The position numbers and the translations under genes are program-made. A stretch of DNA of 64,000 nucleotides, taken from the NCBI RefSeq assembly GCF_024584805.1, contig NZ_CP075715.1, positions 4,102,526 to 4,166,525 of the forward strand, in the 5' to 3' direction. This DNA comes from Streptomyces sp. FIT100. GTDB taxonomy: Bacteria; Actinomycetota; Actinomycetes; Streptomycetales; Streptomycetaceae. Positions 36,027-44,713 of the stretch are shown here, in pieces. Numbering within the stretch: position 1 is the first letter of the stretch; each line of letters starts with the position of its first letter. The notes below the pieces were generated by a model. It ran no database searches. It saw only the letters and a program-made list of their open reading frames with translations, and was not told where the DNA came from.

Positions 36027-36716
36027 ATGGGGACACACGGCAGGACACCCGCCAGGACGCTCGTCAGGCCACCTGTGAGGACACCCGGCGGGGCACGGGT
36101 CCCGCGCCCCGCGAAGGCGCCGGACGACGCACCGTCAGATTCGGCCGGCGCCCGTCCCGGTCTCGCCTGGCTGATGGTCGTCACGGGCGCGGCGGGACTG
36201 CTCGCCTCGTGGGTCATCACGATCGACAAGTTCGCGCTGCTCGAGGACCCGGACTTCACGCCGGGGTGCAGCCTCAATCCCGTGGTCTCCTGCGGCAGCG
36301 TCATGAAGAGCGAGCAGGCCGCGGTCTTCGGCTTCCCCAACCCGATGCTGGGCCTCGTCTCGTACGCCGTCGTCGTCGCCGTCGGCGCGGGCCTGCTGGC
36401 GGGCGCACGCTACGGCCGTCTGTTCTGGCTCGGCCTCAACGCGGGCGCCCTCTTCGGCGTCGGCTTCTGCACCTGGCTCCAGTTCCAGTCGCTGTACCGC
36501 ATCAACGCCCTGTGCCTGTGGTGCTCGCTGGCGTGGGTCGCCACGGTCTTCCTCTTCTGCCACGTCACGCGGCACACCGTCGAGCACCGGTTCCTCCCGG
36601 CGCCGGAAGGGCTGCGCCGCGGCCTGCGTGAGTTCGGCTGGGTGGCGCCGGTGGTGTGGACGGGGGCGATCGGGATGCTGGTGCTGACGCGCTGGTGGGA
36701 TTTCTGGACGAGCTGA
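36027..36716 (+). CDS. Vitamin K epoxide reductase (VKOR) family membrane protein
   Basis: A 229-residue membrane thiol oxidoreductase that, with a DsbA- or thioredoxin-like partner, makes disulfides in exported proteins. About 40 hydrophilic residues precede the helices. The first loop carries the conserved Cys pair (FTPGCSLNPVVSCGSVM), and the active-site CxxC is in RINALCLWCSLAWVA. Five hydrophobic segments are visible. GGAGAGG lies upstream of the ATG at 36027. The nearby chaplins and rodlins are exported proteins with paired cysteines, so they are plausible clients; this is inference from position. Confidence 0.92.
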   Translation: MGTHGRTPARTLVRPPVRTPGGARVPRPAKAPDDAPSDSAGARPGLAWLMVVTGAAGLLASWVITIDKFALLEDPDFTPGCSLNPVVSCGSVMKSEQAAVFGFPNPMLGLVSYAVVVAVGAGLLAGARYGRLFWLGLNAGALFGVGFCTWLQFQSLYRINALCLWCSLAWVATVFLFCHVTRHTVEHRFLPAPEGLRRGLREFGWVAPVVWTGAIGMLVLTRWWDFWTS

Positions 36717-36748
36717 GCCGGTGTCAGACCCGGCGGGGGGAGGGCACC

Positions 36749-36784
36749 ACCCCGGGCCACCGCCCTGGAGCGATGGCCCGGGGT
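36749..36784. terminator. Hairpin between convergent genes
   Basis: Perfect 11-bp arms ACCCCGGGCCA (36749-36759) and TGGCCCGGGGT (36774-36784), loop 14 bases. It lies 32 bases after the VKOR stop and ten before the stop of the convergent gene, so it can serve both. Confidence 0.75.
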
Positions 36785-36794
36785 CCTCGTGCGC

Positions 36795-37637
36795 TCACGT
36801 CCAGGCGGCGGCGGAGAACAGCCCGCCCAGGCCGAAGGCCCCCGAGTCGGTGTAGTCGGACGACGCCTCGTTGCGCCGGTGGCGGCCCGAGTACTCCCTG
36901 GAAGCGCTGGAGTAGTCCATCGACGTCACCTGGTTGGTCGTCTTCACGAGATGGCCCTCGGCGGCGAGGATCTGCACGCGCTGGAGCACCGTCCCCAGTT
37001 CGAGGCCCAGTTCGTTCGCGACGACCTGCAGATCCAGACCGGAGTGCCAGCTCCACACCAGCACCGAGTCCATCGACGGCGACCAGACGGGCACGGTGGT
37101 CTGCGCGGGCTCGGTCCACGTCTGCTCCTCGGCGCCCGCGGTCGGCCAGCTGCTGACCACCTGGGGCTGCTGTGCCGGGTGCGGGGCGGACGCGGCCGCG
37201 GTCTGGGCGGTCTCCGCTCGGGGGTAGGACGCGTGGGGCTCCGTGACCGGCTGCCCCGCACCGCCGTGCGCGGCGCCGTGCGCGGTCTCGCTGCCCGGCT
37301 CGCCGGACTGCTCGGAGGCGCGCGTCAGGAGGTTGGCCGCCACTGTCCGGGCGCCTTCGCGACCGACGGTCCTGCGAGCGATCCTGACCTCGCGCTCCTG
37401 GAGGCCCATCATGCCGGCGACGGTGCCATCGTCCCCCACGACCACGGCGAAGGCGGCAAGCATGCGCGAACGATCGGCCTGCGCCTCGTCCAACGCGCTC
37501 TGCGCCAGGCGCACCCGGTCATCGCTGGCACAGAAGGCCTTCGCCAGCACAGTATTTCTTTCCCACAACTCACGCGGTTCCACATACGCACAAACGCCCC
37601 TTGTACCCAGGGGACTCGCGATCGCACCAGAATTCAC
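36795..37637 (-). CDS. Helix-turn-helix-like protein, unknown function
   Basis: A 280-residue cytoplasmic protein. Residues about 40-105 are helical and charged, ending in a pattern common in Streptomyces regulatory-type proteins (GMMGLQEREVRIARRTVGREGAR), where a short helix-turn-helix seems likely. A Pro/Ala/Gln-rich linker follows (about 110-180). Residues about 188-235 (MDSVLVWSWHSGLDLQVVAN, ELGLELGTVLQRVQILAAEG) look like a second helix-turn-helix. The GTG at 37637 has GGAG eight bases upstream. No family name is recognised. It may be a developmental DNA-binding protein, given the surrounding genes, but this is not shown. Confidence 0.65.
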   Translation of the reverse strand: MNSGAIASPLGTRGVCAYVEPRELWERNTVLAKAFCASDDRVRLAQSALDEAQADRSRMLAAFAVVVGDDGTVAGMMGLQEREVRIARRTVGREGARTVAANLLTRASEQSGEPGSETAHGAAHGGAGQPVTEPHASYPRAETAQTAAASAPHPAQQPQVVSSWPTAGAEEQTWTEPAQTTVPVWSPSMDSVLVWSWHSGLDLQVVANELGLELGTVLQRVQILAAEGHLVKTTNQVTSMDYSSASREYSGRHRRNEASSDYTDSGAFGLGGLFSAAAWT

Positions 37638-37788
37638 ACGATGAGCTCCAATGGCTCAAGTTTTTCCGATTCCCGATCGCGGCAACGCCAAAGCCTTCTG
37701 TCATTCGAAGTGTGATGCATTCAATTGCATGTACCGTTCGTCCTACGAAACCACTTGAGTTTCATGGGACGATGTTCCCGTCGTCGGA

Positions 37789-38064
37789 TCACCGGGGCCG
37801 CGGGACGCGTCCTACGGCATCCGGATCCGCCTTCGGCACGCCGGACGGCGCCACCGGATCCCGTTCGAGCCGCAGCATCCGCAGTGTCCGCTGGGTCTCC
37901 TCCTCGAACGCCCAGCTGGAGGCGAGTCTGTCCCACTCCAGGTCGCGGCTGCCCGGCAGCATGGCCCCGCGCGCCCGCCACTCGGCGATCAGCTGCACGT
38001 ACAGCGGTGTCTGCGCCGCCTGGCCCTGGCCGTAGGGGCGCGGCGGGGTACTCGAAGAATTCAT
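37789..38064 (-). CDS. Small conserved-looking protein, unknown function
   Basis: A 91-residue soluble protein. The middle (TPLYVQLIAEWRARGAMLPG, SRDLEWDRLASSW) looks structured and helical; the ends are Pro-rich and charged. No domain is recognised. The start is unsure: ATG at 38064 has no ribosome site, while a TTG at 38073 lies seven bases after AGGGGA. It is divergent from the STAS-domain gene at 38244 across 179 bases. Confidence 0.6.
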   Translation of the reverse strand: MNSSSTPPRPYGQGQAAQTPLYVQLIAEWRARGAMLPGSRDLEWDRLASSWAFEEETQRTLRMLRLERDPVAPSGVPKADPDAVGRVPRPR

Positions 38065-38243
38065 CACCGGCAAAACGATTTCCCCTGGCGCCGGACACGC
38101 CCGGAGCGGCGCGTTCCTTCGCGCGTCACCCGTATGGCTCGAACTCCGGGTGCAGTTCACGGCACTTATGCGGTAGGTGTGGTGGTCGATTTGGACCGCA
38201 CCGCGGCGCACCGCGGCCGGTCGCTGAGAAGGGGTGCAGCAAT

Positions 38244-38654
38244 ATGTATGTCGATGAATTGGTCAAGACGCATCCGCGCCGGGCGGACGGCCTGTGCGGT
38301 GGTACCGCGCAGTGGAGCGAGCCGGTTGCCATTTCGCACTGCCAGACCATCGAGCGCACGCTGGTCATCGCTCTGCGGGGGGTGATCGACGAAACGAGCG
38401 TCTATCCCGTCCGGCTGATGCTTGCCGTCGCCGTGAAATCCGGTTACGTCGGCCTGGTCGTGGATTGTGCAGAAGTGACGGACTGCGGAAAAGAGCTTCT
38501 CGATCTTCTTCTTTCCTGGAAGCGCAACGGCAGAAATCTTGTCCTTGTTTCCCCTTCGTCTTCCGTTCGCCGGCAGATTGCCGCGGAGATCGCCATGCAC
38601 CTATTCCTTTGCGCGCTCTCGGTCCGGCACGCGATGGATCTGGTGGAGAGGTGA
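38244..38654 (+). CDS. STAS-domain protein (anti-sigma factor antagonist-like)
   Basis: A 136-residue protein whose residues about 40-125 fit the STAS fold: an initial strand (ERTLVIALRGVIDETSVYPV), helix, strand GYVGLVVDCAEVTDCGKELL where the phosphorylated Ser/Thr loop normally lies (D-x-x-x-x-T/S-x-x-G), and NGRNLVLVSPSSSVRRQI. The loop reads EVTDCGKE, with Thr as the possible phospho-acceptor. The N-terminal 35 residues are extra. AGAAGGGG lies before the ATG at 38244. It is 46 bases ahead of rmlA. No anti-sigma factor is adjacent, so its partner is unknown. Confidence 0.72.
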   Translation: MYVDELVKTHPRRADGLCGGTAQWSEPVAISHCQTIERTLVIALRGVIDETSVYPVRLMLAVAVKSGYVGLVVDCAEVTDCGKELLDLLLSWKRNGRNLVLVSPSSSVRRQIAAEIAMHLFLCALSVRHAMDLVER

Positions 38655-38700
38655 GGTCCGGTTCCGGCGTATCCGCCAACTGGCAGGCTATGGTGCTGCC

Positions 38701-39639
38701 ATGCGCGGAATTCTGCTGGCCGGCGGAACCGGATCGCGGCTGTGGCCGCTGACCCGTTCGGTGTCCAAGCAACTGCTGCCGGTCTTCGACAAACCAATGG
38801 TCTACTACCCGCTTTCCACACTGGTGATGGCCGGGGCAAGAGAGATCCTGATCATCACCACCCCCGAGGATCAAAACCAGTTCCGCCGGCTGCTCGGTGA
38901 CGGAGGACAACTGGGCCTTCGGCTGGAATACGTGGCACAGGAGCGGCCGGAAGGCATTGCCCAGGCATTCCTGCTGGGCGCCGACTTCATCGGGGGCGAA
39001 TCGGTCGCCCTGATCCTGGGCGACAACATCTTCCACGGCAGCGGCCTCGGCACCCGGCTCGCCCACCACGGCGACATGAAGGGCGGCAGGGTCTTCGCGT
39101 ACCAGGTCGCGAACCCCTCGGCCTACGGAGTGGTGGAGTTCGACGAGCTGGGCCGGGCGCTGTCCATCGAGGAGAAGCCGGCCCGGCCGAGGTCCCGGTA
39201 CGCCGTGCCCGGGCTGTACTTCTACGACGATCAGGTCGTGGACATCGCCCGGCGGCTGCGGCCCAGCGCCCGCGGCGAATTGGAGATCACCGATCTCAAC
39301 CGTGTCTATCTGGAGTCCGGTGACCTCCATGTCACCCGGCTCGACCGGGGCACGGCGTGGCTGGACACCGGCACGTTCGCCTCCATGGTGCAGGCGTCGG
39401 AGTTCGTCCGCGTCATCGAGGAGCGCCAGGGCTTCAAGATCGGGTGCGTCGAGGAAGCGGTCTGGCGGGCCGGCCTGATCGACGACGACCGGCTGCGCGA
39501 ACTGGCCCAGCCCCTGCTCAAGAGCGGCTACGGCCACTATCTGCTGAGCCTGCCCGACGACTCCCGGTACGCCGTCATGCCCCAGAGGGGCAGCGGAGCA
39601 CGCCGGGAAGAACTGCAGCGGACGGGATCCGGCGCATGA
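38701..39639 (+). CDS. rmlA: Glucose-1-phosphate thymidylyltransferase
   Basis: A 312-residue nucleotidyltransferase making dTDP-glucose from dTTP and glucose-1-phosphate, the first step to dTDP-L-rhamnose. Family signatures: MRGILLAGGTGSRLWPLTRS, VSKQLLPVFDKPMVYYPLST, LILGDNIFHGSGL, YGVVEFDELGRALSIEEKP and DRGTAWLDTGTFASM. The last 20 residues are a charged extension. No clear ribosome site is visible before the ATG. Its stop overlaps the rmlC start (ATGA). Confidence 0.96.
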   Translation: MRGILLAGGTGSRLWPLTRSVSKQLLPVFDKPMVYYPLSTLVMAGAREILIITTPEDQNQFRRLLGDGGQLGLRLEYVAQERPEGIAQAFLLGADFIGGESVALILGDNIFHGSGLGTRLAHHGDMKGGRVFAYQVANPSAYGVVEFDELGRALSIEEKPARPRSRYAVPGLYFYDDQVVDIARRLRPSARGELEITDLNRVYLESGDLHVTRLDRGTAWLDTGTFASMVQASEFVRVIEERQGFKIGCVEEAVWRAGLIDDDRLRELAQPLLKSGYGHYLLSLPDDSRYAVMPQRGSGARREELQRTGSGA

Positions 39640-40307
39640 GGCCGCTGGGTATCGAAGGCGCCTGGGTCAGCGAACCCCCCGTGTTCGCCGACGACAGGGG
39701 CCGCTTCCACGAGTGGTTCAGGAGCGAGGCGTTCCGCGATGCCACGGGCCACGGCCTCCGTCTCGAACAGGCCAACTGCTCCCGCTCCGTGAGGGGAGCG
39801 CTGCGCGGCATCCACTTCGCTTCGGTCCCGCCCGGCCAGGCCAAGTACGTCACCTGCGTCGGCGGCGCCGTCCTGGACGTGATCGTCGACATCCGCACCG
39901 GCTCTCCTACCTTCGGCAGCTGGGAGGCGGTGCGGCTCGACGACCGGACGCACCGGAGCGTCTACCTCTCGGAAGGACTTGGCCACGCCTTCATGGCGCT
40001 GGACGACCACAGCACCGTGGTCTATCTCTGCTCGTCGGGATATGCGCCGCAGCGCGAATTCGGGATCGATCCGCTCGATCCGGCGCTGGCGATCTCCTGG
40101 CCGGAGGGTCTCGTGCCCGAACTCTCCGAGAAGGACGCAGCGGCACCCACACTGGAAGAGGCCGAGAGCCTGGGCCTGCTGCCGTCCTACCAGGATTGCC
40201 GTGCGTATCGCCGCAGTCTGCGAAGCGGCGCCTTGATCGCGCAATCGGGTGCCATTGACGTGAATGGAAATGCGGACGCAAACGAGACTTCACGGCCGCT
40301 CGGGTGA
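39636..40307 (+). CDS. rmlC: dTDP-4-dehydrorhamnose 3,5-epimerase
   Basis: A 223-residue cupin-fold epimerase. Recognisable segments: PPVFADDRGRFHEWFRSEAF, QANCSRSVRGALRGIHF (catalytic His in LRGIHF), AKYVTCVGGAVLDVIVDIRTGSPTFG and SEGLGHAFMALDDHSTVVYLCSSGYAP with the catalytic Tyr. The C-terminal 30 residues exceed the fold. It is coupled to rmlA by ATGA. The gene is followed by 167 bases and then the collagen-like gene rather than by rmlB, as is more usual. Confidence 0.95.
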   Translation: MRPLGIEGAWVSEPPVFADDRGRFHEWFRSEAFRDATGHGLRLEQANCSRSVRGALRGIHFASVPPGQAKYVTCVGGAVLDVIVDIRTGSPTFGSWEAVRLDDRTHRSVYLSEGLGHAFMALDDHSTVVYLCSSGYAPQREFGIDPLDPALAISWPEGLVPELSEKDAAAPTLEEAESLGLLPSYQDCRAYRRSLRSGALIAQSGAIDVNGNADANETSRPLG

Positions 40308-40474
40308 TCTCCGGGTGCGACACGGCACATCTCGTAATCATTCAATTGCCGAGAGTGAAGACTGCTGATGTCCGTGGCCGCTGGGCAACGCGACGCGCAT
40401 GCGAATCACGCGCACATACCGGGTGCGCACGCTTGCGGTGTGGTCACTCCAAGTTCCGTGAGGAAGGTTCTCTG

Positions 40475-41326
40475 GTGAGCCGTAAAACGATCCGAACTTC
40501 CCGCATGAAAACCGCAACGCTGGTTTCTGCGGGAGCACTTGCCGCGGTGCTCAACGTGGTACCGGCCACGGCGGCCATCGCCGACGCGGTCCACAGGGCC
40601 GGCCCCACCTACAGCGAGGGCGTGCCGGGCCCGAACGGCGCCCTGAGCGCCGACGGTGACCGCGACAAGGACCGCGACCGTGGTCCTCAGGGCAGGCCGG
40701 GCGCCCAGGGCCCGCAGGGTGTGCCGGGAGCCACCGGCCCGCAGGGTGTCCCGGGTGTCGACGGCATCGACGGCGCCCAGGGCCCGCAGGGTGTCCCGGG
40801 TGACCCCGGTGGCCCGCAGGGTCCGCAGGGTCCGCAGGGTGTGCCGGGCACTGACGGCGCCGATGGTGCGCAGGGTCCGCAGGGTGCCCAGGGCGCCGAC
40901 GGTGCCGATGGCGTCGACGGTGCCCAGGGTGCGCAGGGCGCACAGGGTACCCAGGGGCCGGCCGGTGCCGATGGCACCGACGGTGCTCAGGGCGCTCAGG
41001 GCGCTCAGGGCACGCAGGGCGCGACGGGCCCGCAGGGTGTGCAGGGCGAGAGCGGGCTCGACACCTCTGTGGAGTTCACGACGGTGCCAGTCGGCCTCCT
41101 GGACACCTCGGTAACCGCGACCGTCGAGTGCGAGGGCAACGACGTCGCCATCGGCGGTGGGTTCAGCTCCGACTTCACCCCCCTCGGCGTCGCCGTCAAC
41201 GTCCAGGAGAACGCTCCGGTGTTCACCGGCGATGGGCCGGCCACGGGGTGGCAGGCCACCGCCTCCTTCGCGGCGGGTGTCCAGGGCAACTTCACCGCTT
41301 ACGCGATCTGCCACGACGAGCCGTAA
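40475..41326 (+). CDS. Secreted collagen-like repeat protein
   Basis: A 283-residue exported protein. A basic N-terminus and hydrophobic stretch (MKTATLVSAGALAAVLNVVP) look like a signal peptide cut near residue 34-38. Residues about 70-193 are 41 Gly-X-Y triplets (GPQ, GVP, GAQ, GAD and similar) with one interruption (an extra Gly after GDP). The C-terminal 90 residues (from LDTSVEFTTVPVGLL) form a compact beta-rich domain with two Cys (VECEGN, AICHDE), possibly a trimerisation or binding head. AGGAAGG lies before the GTG at 40475. It lies between rmlAC and rmlBD, so rhamnosylated surface material or glycosylation of this protein is a reasonable idea, not proven. Confidence 0.9.
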   Translation: MSRKTIRTSRMKTATLVSAGALAAVLNVVPATAAIADAVHRAGPTYSEGVPGPNGALSADGDRDKDRDRGPQGRPGAQGPQGVPGATGPQGVPGVDGIDGAQGPQGVPGDPGGPQGPQGPQGVPGTDGADGAQGPQGAQGADGADGVDGAQGAQGAQGTQGPAGADGTDGAQGAQGAQGTQGATGPQGVQGESGLDTSVEFTTVPVGLLDTSVTATVECEGNDVAIGGGFSSDFTPLGVAVNVQENAPVFTGDGPATGWQATASFAAGVQGNFTAYAICHDEP

Positions 41327-41378
41327 ACGTGTGAGCGGCGGTGCGGTACCGGCCGCCGGCTTCATGCGGGCAACGATT

Positions 41379-41422
41379 GACGGTGTCCCGGGGCTTCGGC
41401 TTCGGGGCACCGTCGGCGTTTT
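41379..41422 (+). terminator. Rho-independent terminator with U-tract
   Basis: A 12-bp stem with one wobble pair (GACGGTGTCCCG at 41379-41390; CGGGGCACCGTC at 41403-41414), loop of 12, followed by GGCGTTTT. It lies 52 bases after the collagen-like stop and upstream of rmlB. A second small dyad TTTCCCG-TGACAT-CGGGAAA follows at 41420-41439. Confidence 0.75.
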
Positions 41423-41470
41423 CCCGTGACATCGGGAAACGGCAGAAGACGACAGAGAATTCGGAGAACC

Positions 41471-42442
41471 ATGCGCATCCTTGTGACCGGCGGCGCCGGC
41501 TTCATCGGTTCGGAGTACGTCCGCCGGCGGCTGCACGCGGACCCGGCGGCACGGATCACGGTCCTCGACACACTCACCTATTCGGGTGTCGAGGCCAATC
41601 TCGCCCCCGTGGCCGGACACCCTGGCTACACCTTCGTCCGGGGCGACATCTGCGACCCGGACGCGGTCGGGCAGGTGATGGCGGGCCATGACGCGGTGGT
41701 GCACTTCGCGGCCGAGTCGCACGTGGACCGCTCCATCGAGGGGGCCGGACCCTTCGTCCGCACCAATGTGCTCGGCACCCAGGTGCTGCTGGACGCCGCG
41801 GTGCGCCACGGCGTCGGCCGTTTCCTCCATGTCTCCACCGACGAGGTGTACGGGTCGATCAGCGAGGGCTCGTGGACCGAGGAGTGGCCACTGGCGCCGA
41901 ACTCCCCGTACGCGGCCTCGAAGGCCGGCGCCGACCTGCTGGCGCTCGCGTACCACCGCACCCACGGCCTGGACGTCGTGGTCACCCGCTGCACCAACAA
42001 CTACGGGCCGTACCAGTTCCCGGAGAAGGTCGTCCCGCTGTTCATCACCAACCTGATCGACGGCAGGACGGTGCCCCTCTACGGGGACGGCCGCAACATC
42101 CGCGACTGGCTGCATGTGTCCGACCACTGCCGGGCCATCGACCTCGTCCTGAACGGCGGCAGGGCGGGGGAGGTCTACAACGTCGGCGGCGGGACCGAGG
42201 TGAGCAACCACAAGCTCACCGGTCTGCTGCTGGACGCCGTCGGCGCGGGCTGGGACCGGGTCGCCTACGTCGCCGACCGCAAGGGCCACGACCTGCGCTA
42301 CTCACTCGACGACAGCAAGATCCGCGAGCATCTCGGCTACGCCCCGCAGGTGTCCTTCACCGACGGGCTGGCGGCCACCGTCGCCTGGTACCGCGAGCAG
42401 CGCTCCTGGTGGGAGCCGCTCAGGGCGCGGGCGGCGCTGTGA
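41471..42442 (+). CDS. rmlB: dTDP-glucose 4,6-dehydratase
   Basis: A 323-residue extended short-chain dehydrogenase. NAD-binding motif MRILVTGGAGFIGSEYVRR; active-site HVSTDEVYGSI with Thr-Asp-Glu; the YxxxK motif is SPYAASKAGADLL; other family segments are RCTNNYGPYQFPEKVVPLFI and GDGRNIRDWLHVSDHC. It makes dTDP-4-keto-6-deoxyglucose. GGAG lies six bases before the ATG. Because a terminator stands between it and the collagen-like gene, rmlBD probably has its own promoter in 41415-41470. Confidence 0.97.
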   Translation: MRILVTGGAGFIGSEYVRRRLHADPAARITVLDTLTYSGVEANLAPVAGHPGYTFVRGDICDPDAVGQVMAGHDAVVHFAAESHVDRSIEGAGPFVRTNVLGTQVLLDAAVRHGVGRFLHVSTDEVYGSISEGSWTEEWPLAPNSPYAASKAGADLLALAYHRTHGLDVVVTRCTNNYGPYQFPEKVVPLFITNLIDGRTVPLYGDGRNIRDWLHVSDHCRAIDLVLNGGRAGEVYNVGGGTEVSNHKLTGLLLDAVGAGWDRVAYVADRKGHDLRYSLDDSKIREHLGYAPQVSFTDGLAATVAWYREQRSWWEPLRARAAL

Positions 42443-43344
42443 TGGGCACACGCTGGCTGGTGACCGGCGCGGGCGGGATGCTCGGCCGGGACGTCCTGGC
42501 CGAGCTCGGCGCGGGCCCGGACGACACGGTGACGGGGCTGGGCCGGGACGGGCTCGACATCACCGACCCCCCGGCCGTGCACGCGGCCGTCGCGGGCCAC
42601 CACCTGGTCGTCAACTGCGCCGCCTGGACGGACGTCGACGGCGCCGAGCGGGCCGAGACGGCGGCCACCGCCGTGAACGGCACCGGTGTACGCAACCTCG
42701 CGCGCGCCTGCGCCGGCAGCGGGGCCCTCCTGCTGCATGTCTCCACCGACTACGTGCTGCCCGGCGACGCCCGGCAGCCGTACGCAGAGTCCGCGCCGAC
42801 CGGCCCCGTCAACGCGTACGGACGGGGCAAGCTGGAGGGCGAGCGTGCCGTGGCCGAGCTGCTGCCCCGCACCGGCTACACCGTGCGCACCGCCTGGCTC
42901 TACGGCGCGCACGGCCGGAACTTCGTGACGACCATGCTCGATCTGGCGACGCGGCGCGAGACCCTGGACGTGGTCGCCGACCAGCACGGCCAGCCCACCT
43001 GGTCCCGCGCGCTCGCCCGGCAGCTGGCCGCTCTCGGCCGCGCCGCACTGGCCGGCCGGGCGCCGGCGGGCGTCTACCACGGCACCGCGGCGGGCCGGAC
43101 CACCTGGTACGGCCTGGCACGGGAGACCTTCCGGCTGTGCGGTCTCGATCCCGAGCGGATCCGCCCGGTCGGCACGGGGAAGTTCCCGCGCCCCGCCGCC
43201 CGCCCGGAGTTCGGCGTCCTCGCGCACGGCGGCTGGACGGGGACCGGGGTCGCTCCCCTGCCGGGGTGGGAGGAGCAGCTGACCGAGGCCCTGGACTCGC
43301 CGGAGTTCGAGGCCCGGGCCGCCGCCGCGCGGGCGGCCCGCTGA
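42442..43344 (+). CDS. rmlD: dTDP-4-dehydrorhamnose reductase
   Basis: A 300-residue NADPH-dependent reductase finishing dTDP-L-rhamnose. N-terminal MGTRWLVTGAGGMLGRDVLAEL; NCAAWTDVDGAERAE; LLHVSTDYVLPGDARQPYAE; the YxxxK motif is NAYGRGKLEGE; RTAWLYGAHGRNFVTTM and VVADQHGQPTW follow. The ATG shares one base with the rmlB stop (TGATG), so translation is coupled. A perfect 18-bp hairpin follows. Confidence 0.96.
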   Translation: MGTRWLVTGAGGMLGRDVLAELGAGPDDTVTGLGRDGLDITDPPAVHAAVAGHHLVVNCAAWTDVDGAERAETAATAVNGTGVRNLARACAGSGALLLHVSTDYVLPGDARQPYAESAPTGPVNAYGRGKLEGERAVAELLPRTGYTVRTAWLYGAHGRNFVTTMLDLATRRETLDVVADQHGQPTWSRALARQLAALGRAALAGRAPAGVYHGTAAGRTTWYGLARETFRLCGLDPERIRPVGTGKFPRPAARPEFGVLAHGGWTGTGVAPLPGWEEQLTEALDSPEFEARAAAARAAR

Positions 43345-43367
43345 CAGCCCGGCCCCGGCCCCGGACG

Positions 43368-43412
43368 CGCGAGGCGCCCGGCGGGAGCTCTCGCCCCGCC
43401 GGGCGCCTCGCG
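43368..43412. terminator. Very strong bidirectional terminator
   Basis: A perfect 18-bp stem: CGCGAGGCGCCCGGCGGG at 43368-43385 and its complement at 43395-43412, with a nine-base loop. It lies between the ends of convergent rmlD and the glycosyltransferase-methyltransferase gene. Confidence 0.9.
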
Positions 43413-43438
43413 TATCGGACGATCCAGGAAGATGCGAC

Positions 43439-44713
43439 CTAGACCTTCAGCGCGCCGCCGCACCGTGCGGCGCCCTCCTTCATGGCGATGAGGTTCGCCA
43501 CCACGTAGGAGATGTTGTTCTTGGAGTGCCAGTCGGTCGGGAAGTAGGTGACCAGCCGGGAGTTCTGGAACCTGGCCTCGATCTCGGGCACGAACGTGCG
43601 GTACTGGTTGTCCGTGTAGTACCAGAACGAGTTCTCGTTGTAGAAGGCGACGTGCGTCGGGTCCTGGTACGCGCCGCGGCCGTCGGCGCTGGGGGTCATC
43701 GTGAGGAGCATGCCGCCGGGTGCCAGCAGCCGGTACAGCTCGTTGATGAGCGGCACCTTCGAGGGCACGTGCTCCAGGAAGTCGACCGCCCGCATCAGAC
43801 CCACCGAGTTGTCGGGCAGGTCCAGCGGGTCCGGCAGTGTGGCGACGATGTCGACGCCCTCGCCCGGGTACTGGTCCACGCCCAGGTAGCCCGGGGGCTT
43901 GCGGTGGGCCGCGCCGAGGTCGAGCGCGAGCAGCCCGCGGCGCTGGGTCCAGGCGAGGGCGTTGGCCTCGATGTACTTGTCGTACAGGGCGACCGTCTCG
44001 CGCTGGATGTGCGCGTTGATCTGCGGATCGCGCTGGGTGTTCGCGGCGTGGATCCGCTGGAGGTACAGGCAGCGGGGGATGTGGTGGAAGTCGCCGGCCT
44101 GGAAGAGCCGGCACATCAGGTCCTGGTCGTCCAGGACCGTACGCGTGGCGTCGTAGCCGCCCACCTTCTCGTAGACGTCCCTGCGGAACGCCCGCACGTG
44201 GTTGGGCGCGTACCAGATGTACGAGACGTTGTGCGGCGTCGGCTCCATCGACATGGCCTGGAGCAGCCGGTGGCCGTCGACGTCCACGTCCTCGTACTGC
44301 CAGCCGTGCGCCTCGTTGAAGCGGGTCTCGTCGCGCTCGCCGTCCTCGGTGATCTGCGCGGTGTTGCTGTAGACGAAGACGGCCTCGGGGTTCTCGTCGA
44401 ACGCCGTGGCGAGTTCCGCCAGGCAGGACCTCGCGAGGAGGTCGTCGTGGTCGAGTTCCACGAGGATCTCACCGCGGGCCAGTTCGCAGGCCCGGCGCTT
44501 GGCCGCCCCGACGCCGCGGAGTTCGTCGCCGATCTCCACACGGACGCGCTCGTCGGGCTGCTCGGGCCGCCACCTGGCGCCGTTGTTGAGCAGGACGATC
44601 CACTCCCAGTCCGAACAGGTCTGCGCCTGAAGGGTCGCCAGGCACTCGTCGAGGAAACGGGGCCGGTGGCTGGGCGTGAAGACGGAGAACCTCGGTGTCG
44701 CAGTCGACGTCAT
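43439..44713 (-). CDS. Bifunctional GT2 glycosyltransferase / SAM methyltransferase
   Basis: A 424-residue two-domain protein. Residues about 7-230 are a GT-A fold family 2 glycosyltransferase (FSVFTPSHRPRFLDECLATL, VELDHDDLLARSCLAEL with the DHDD metal motif, RRDVYEKVGGYDATRTVLDD). From about 260 a class I SAM methyltransferase follows (LLALDLGAAHRKPPGYLGVD, VGLMRAVDFLEHVPSKVPLI, LAPGGMLLTMTPSADG). It could add and O-methylate a sugar, perhaps rhamnose, on a surface acceptor; this is inferred from the rml genes next door. The start overlaps the TPR gene's stop in ATGA, so the two are coupled. Confidence 0.85.
   Translation of the reverse strand: MTSTATPRFSVFTPSHRPRFLDECLATLQAQTCSDWEWIVLLNNGARWRPEQPDERVRVEIGDELRGVGAAKRRACELARGEILVELDHDDLLARSCLAELATAFDENPEAVFVYSNTAQITEDGERDETRFNEAHGWQYEDVDVDGHRLLQAMSMEPTPHNVSYIWYAPNHVRAFRRDVYEKVGGYDATRTVLDDQDLMCRLFQAGDFHHIPRCLYLQRIHAANTQRDPQINAHIQRETVALYDKYIEANALAWTQRRGLLALDLGAAHRKPPGYLGVDQYPGEGVDIVATLPDPLDLPDNSVGLMRAVDFLEHVPSKVPLINELYRLLAPGGMLLTMTPSADGRGAYQDPTHVAFYNENSFWYYTDNQYRTFVPEIEARFQNSRLVTYFPTDWHSKNNISYVVANLIAMKEGAARCGGALKV

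Noticed and set aside
37725..38243. Extended N-terminus for the STAS protein
   Set aside because: The upstream frame is low-complexity and overlaps the opposite-strand gene; a good ribosome site precedes the ATG at 38244.
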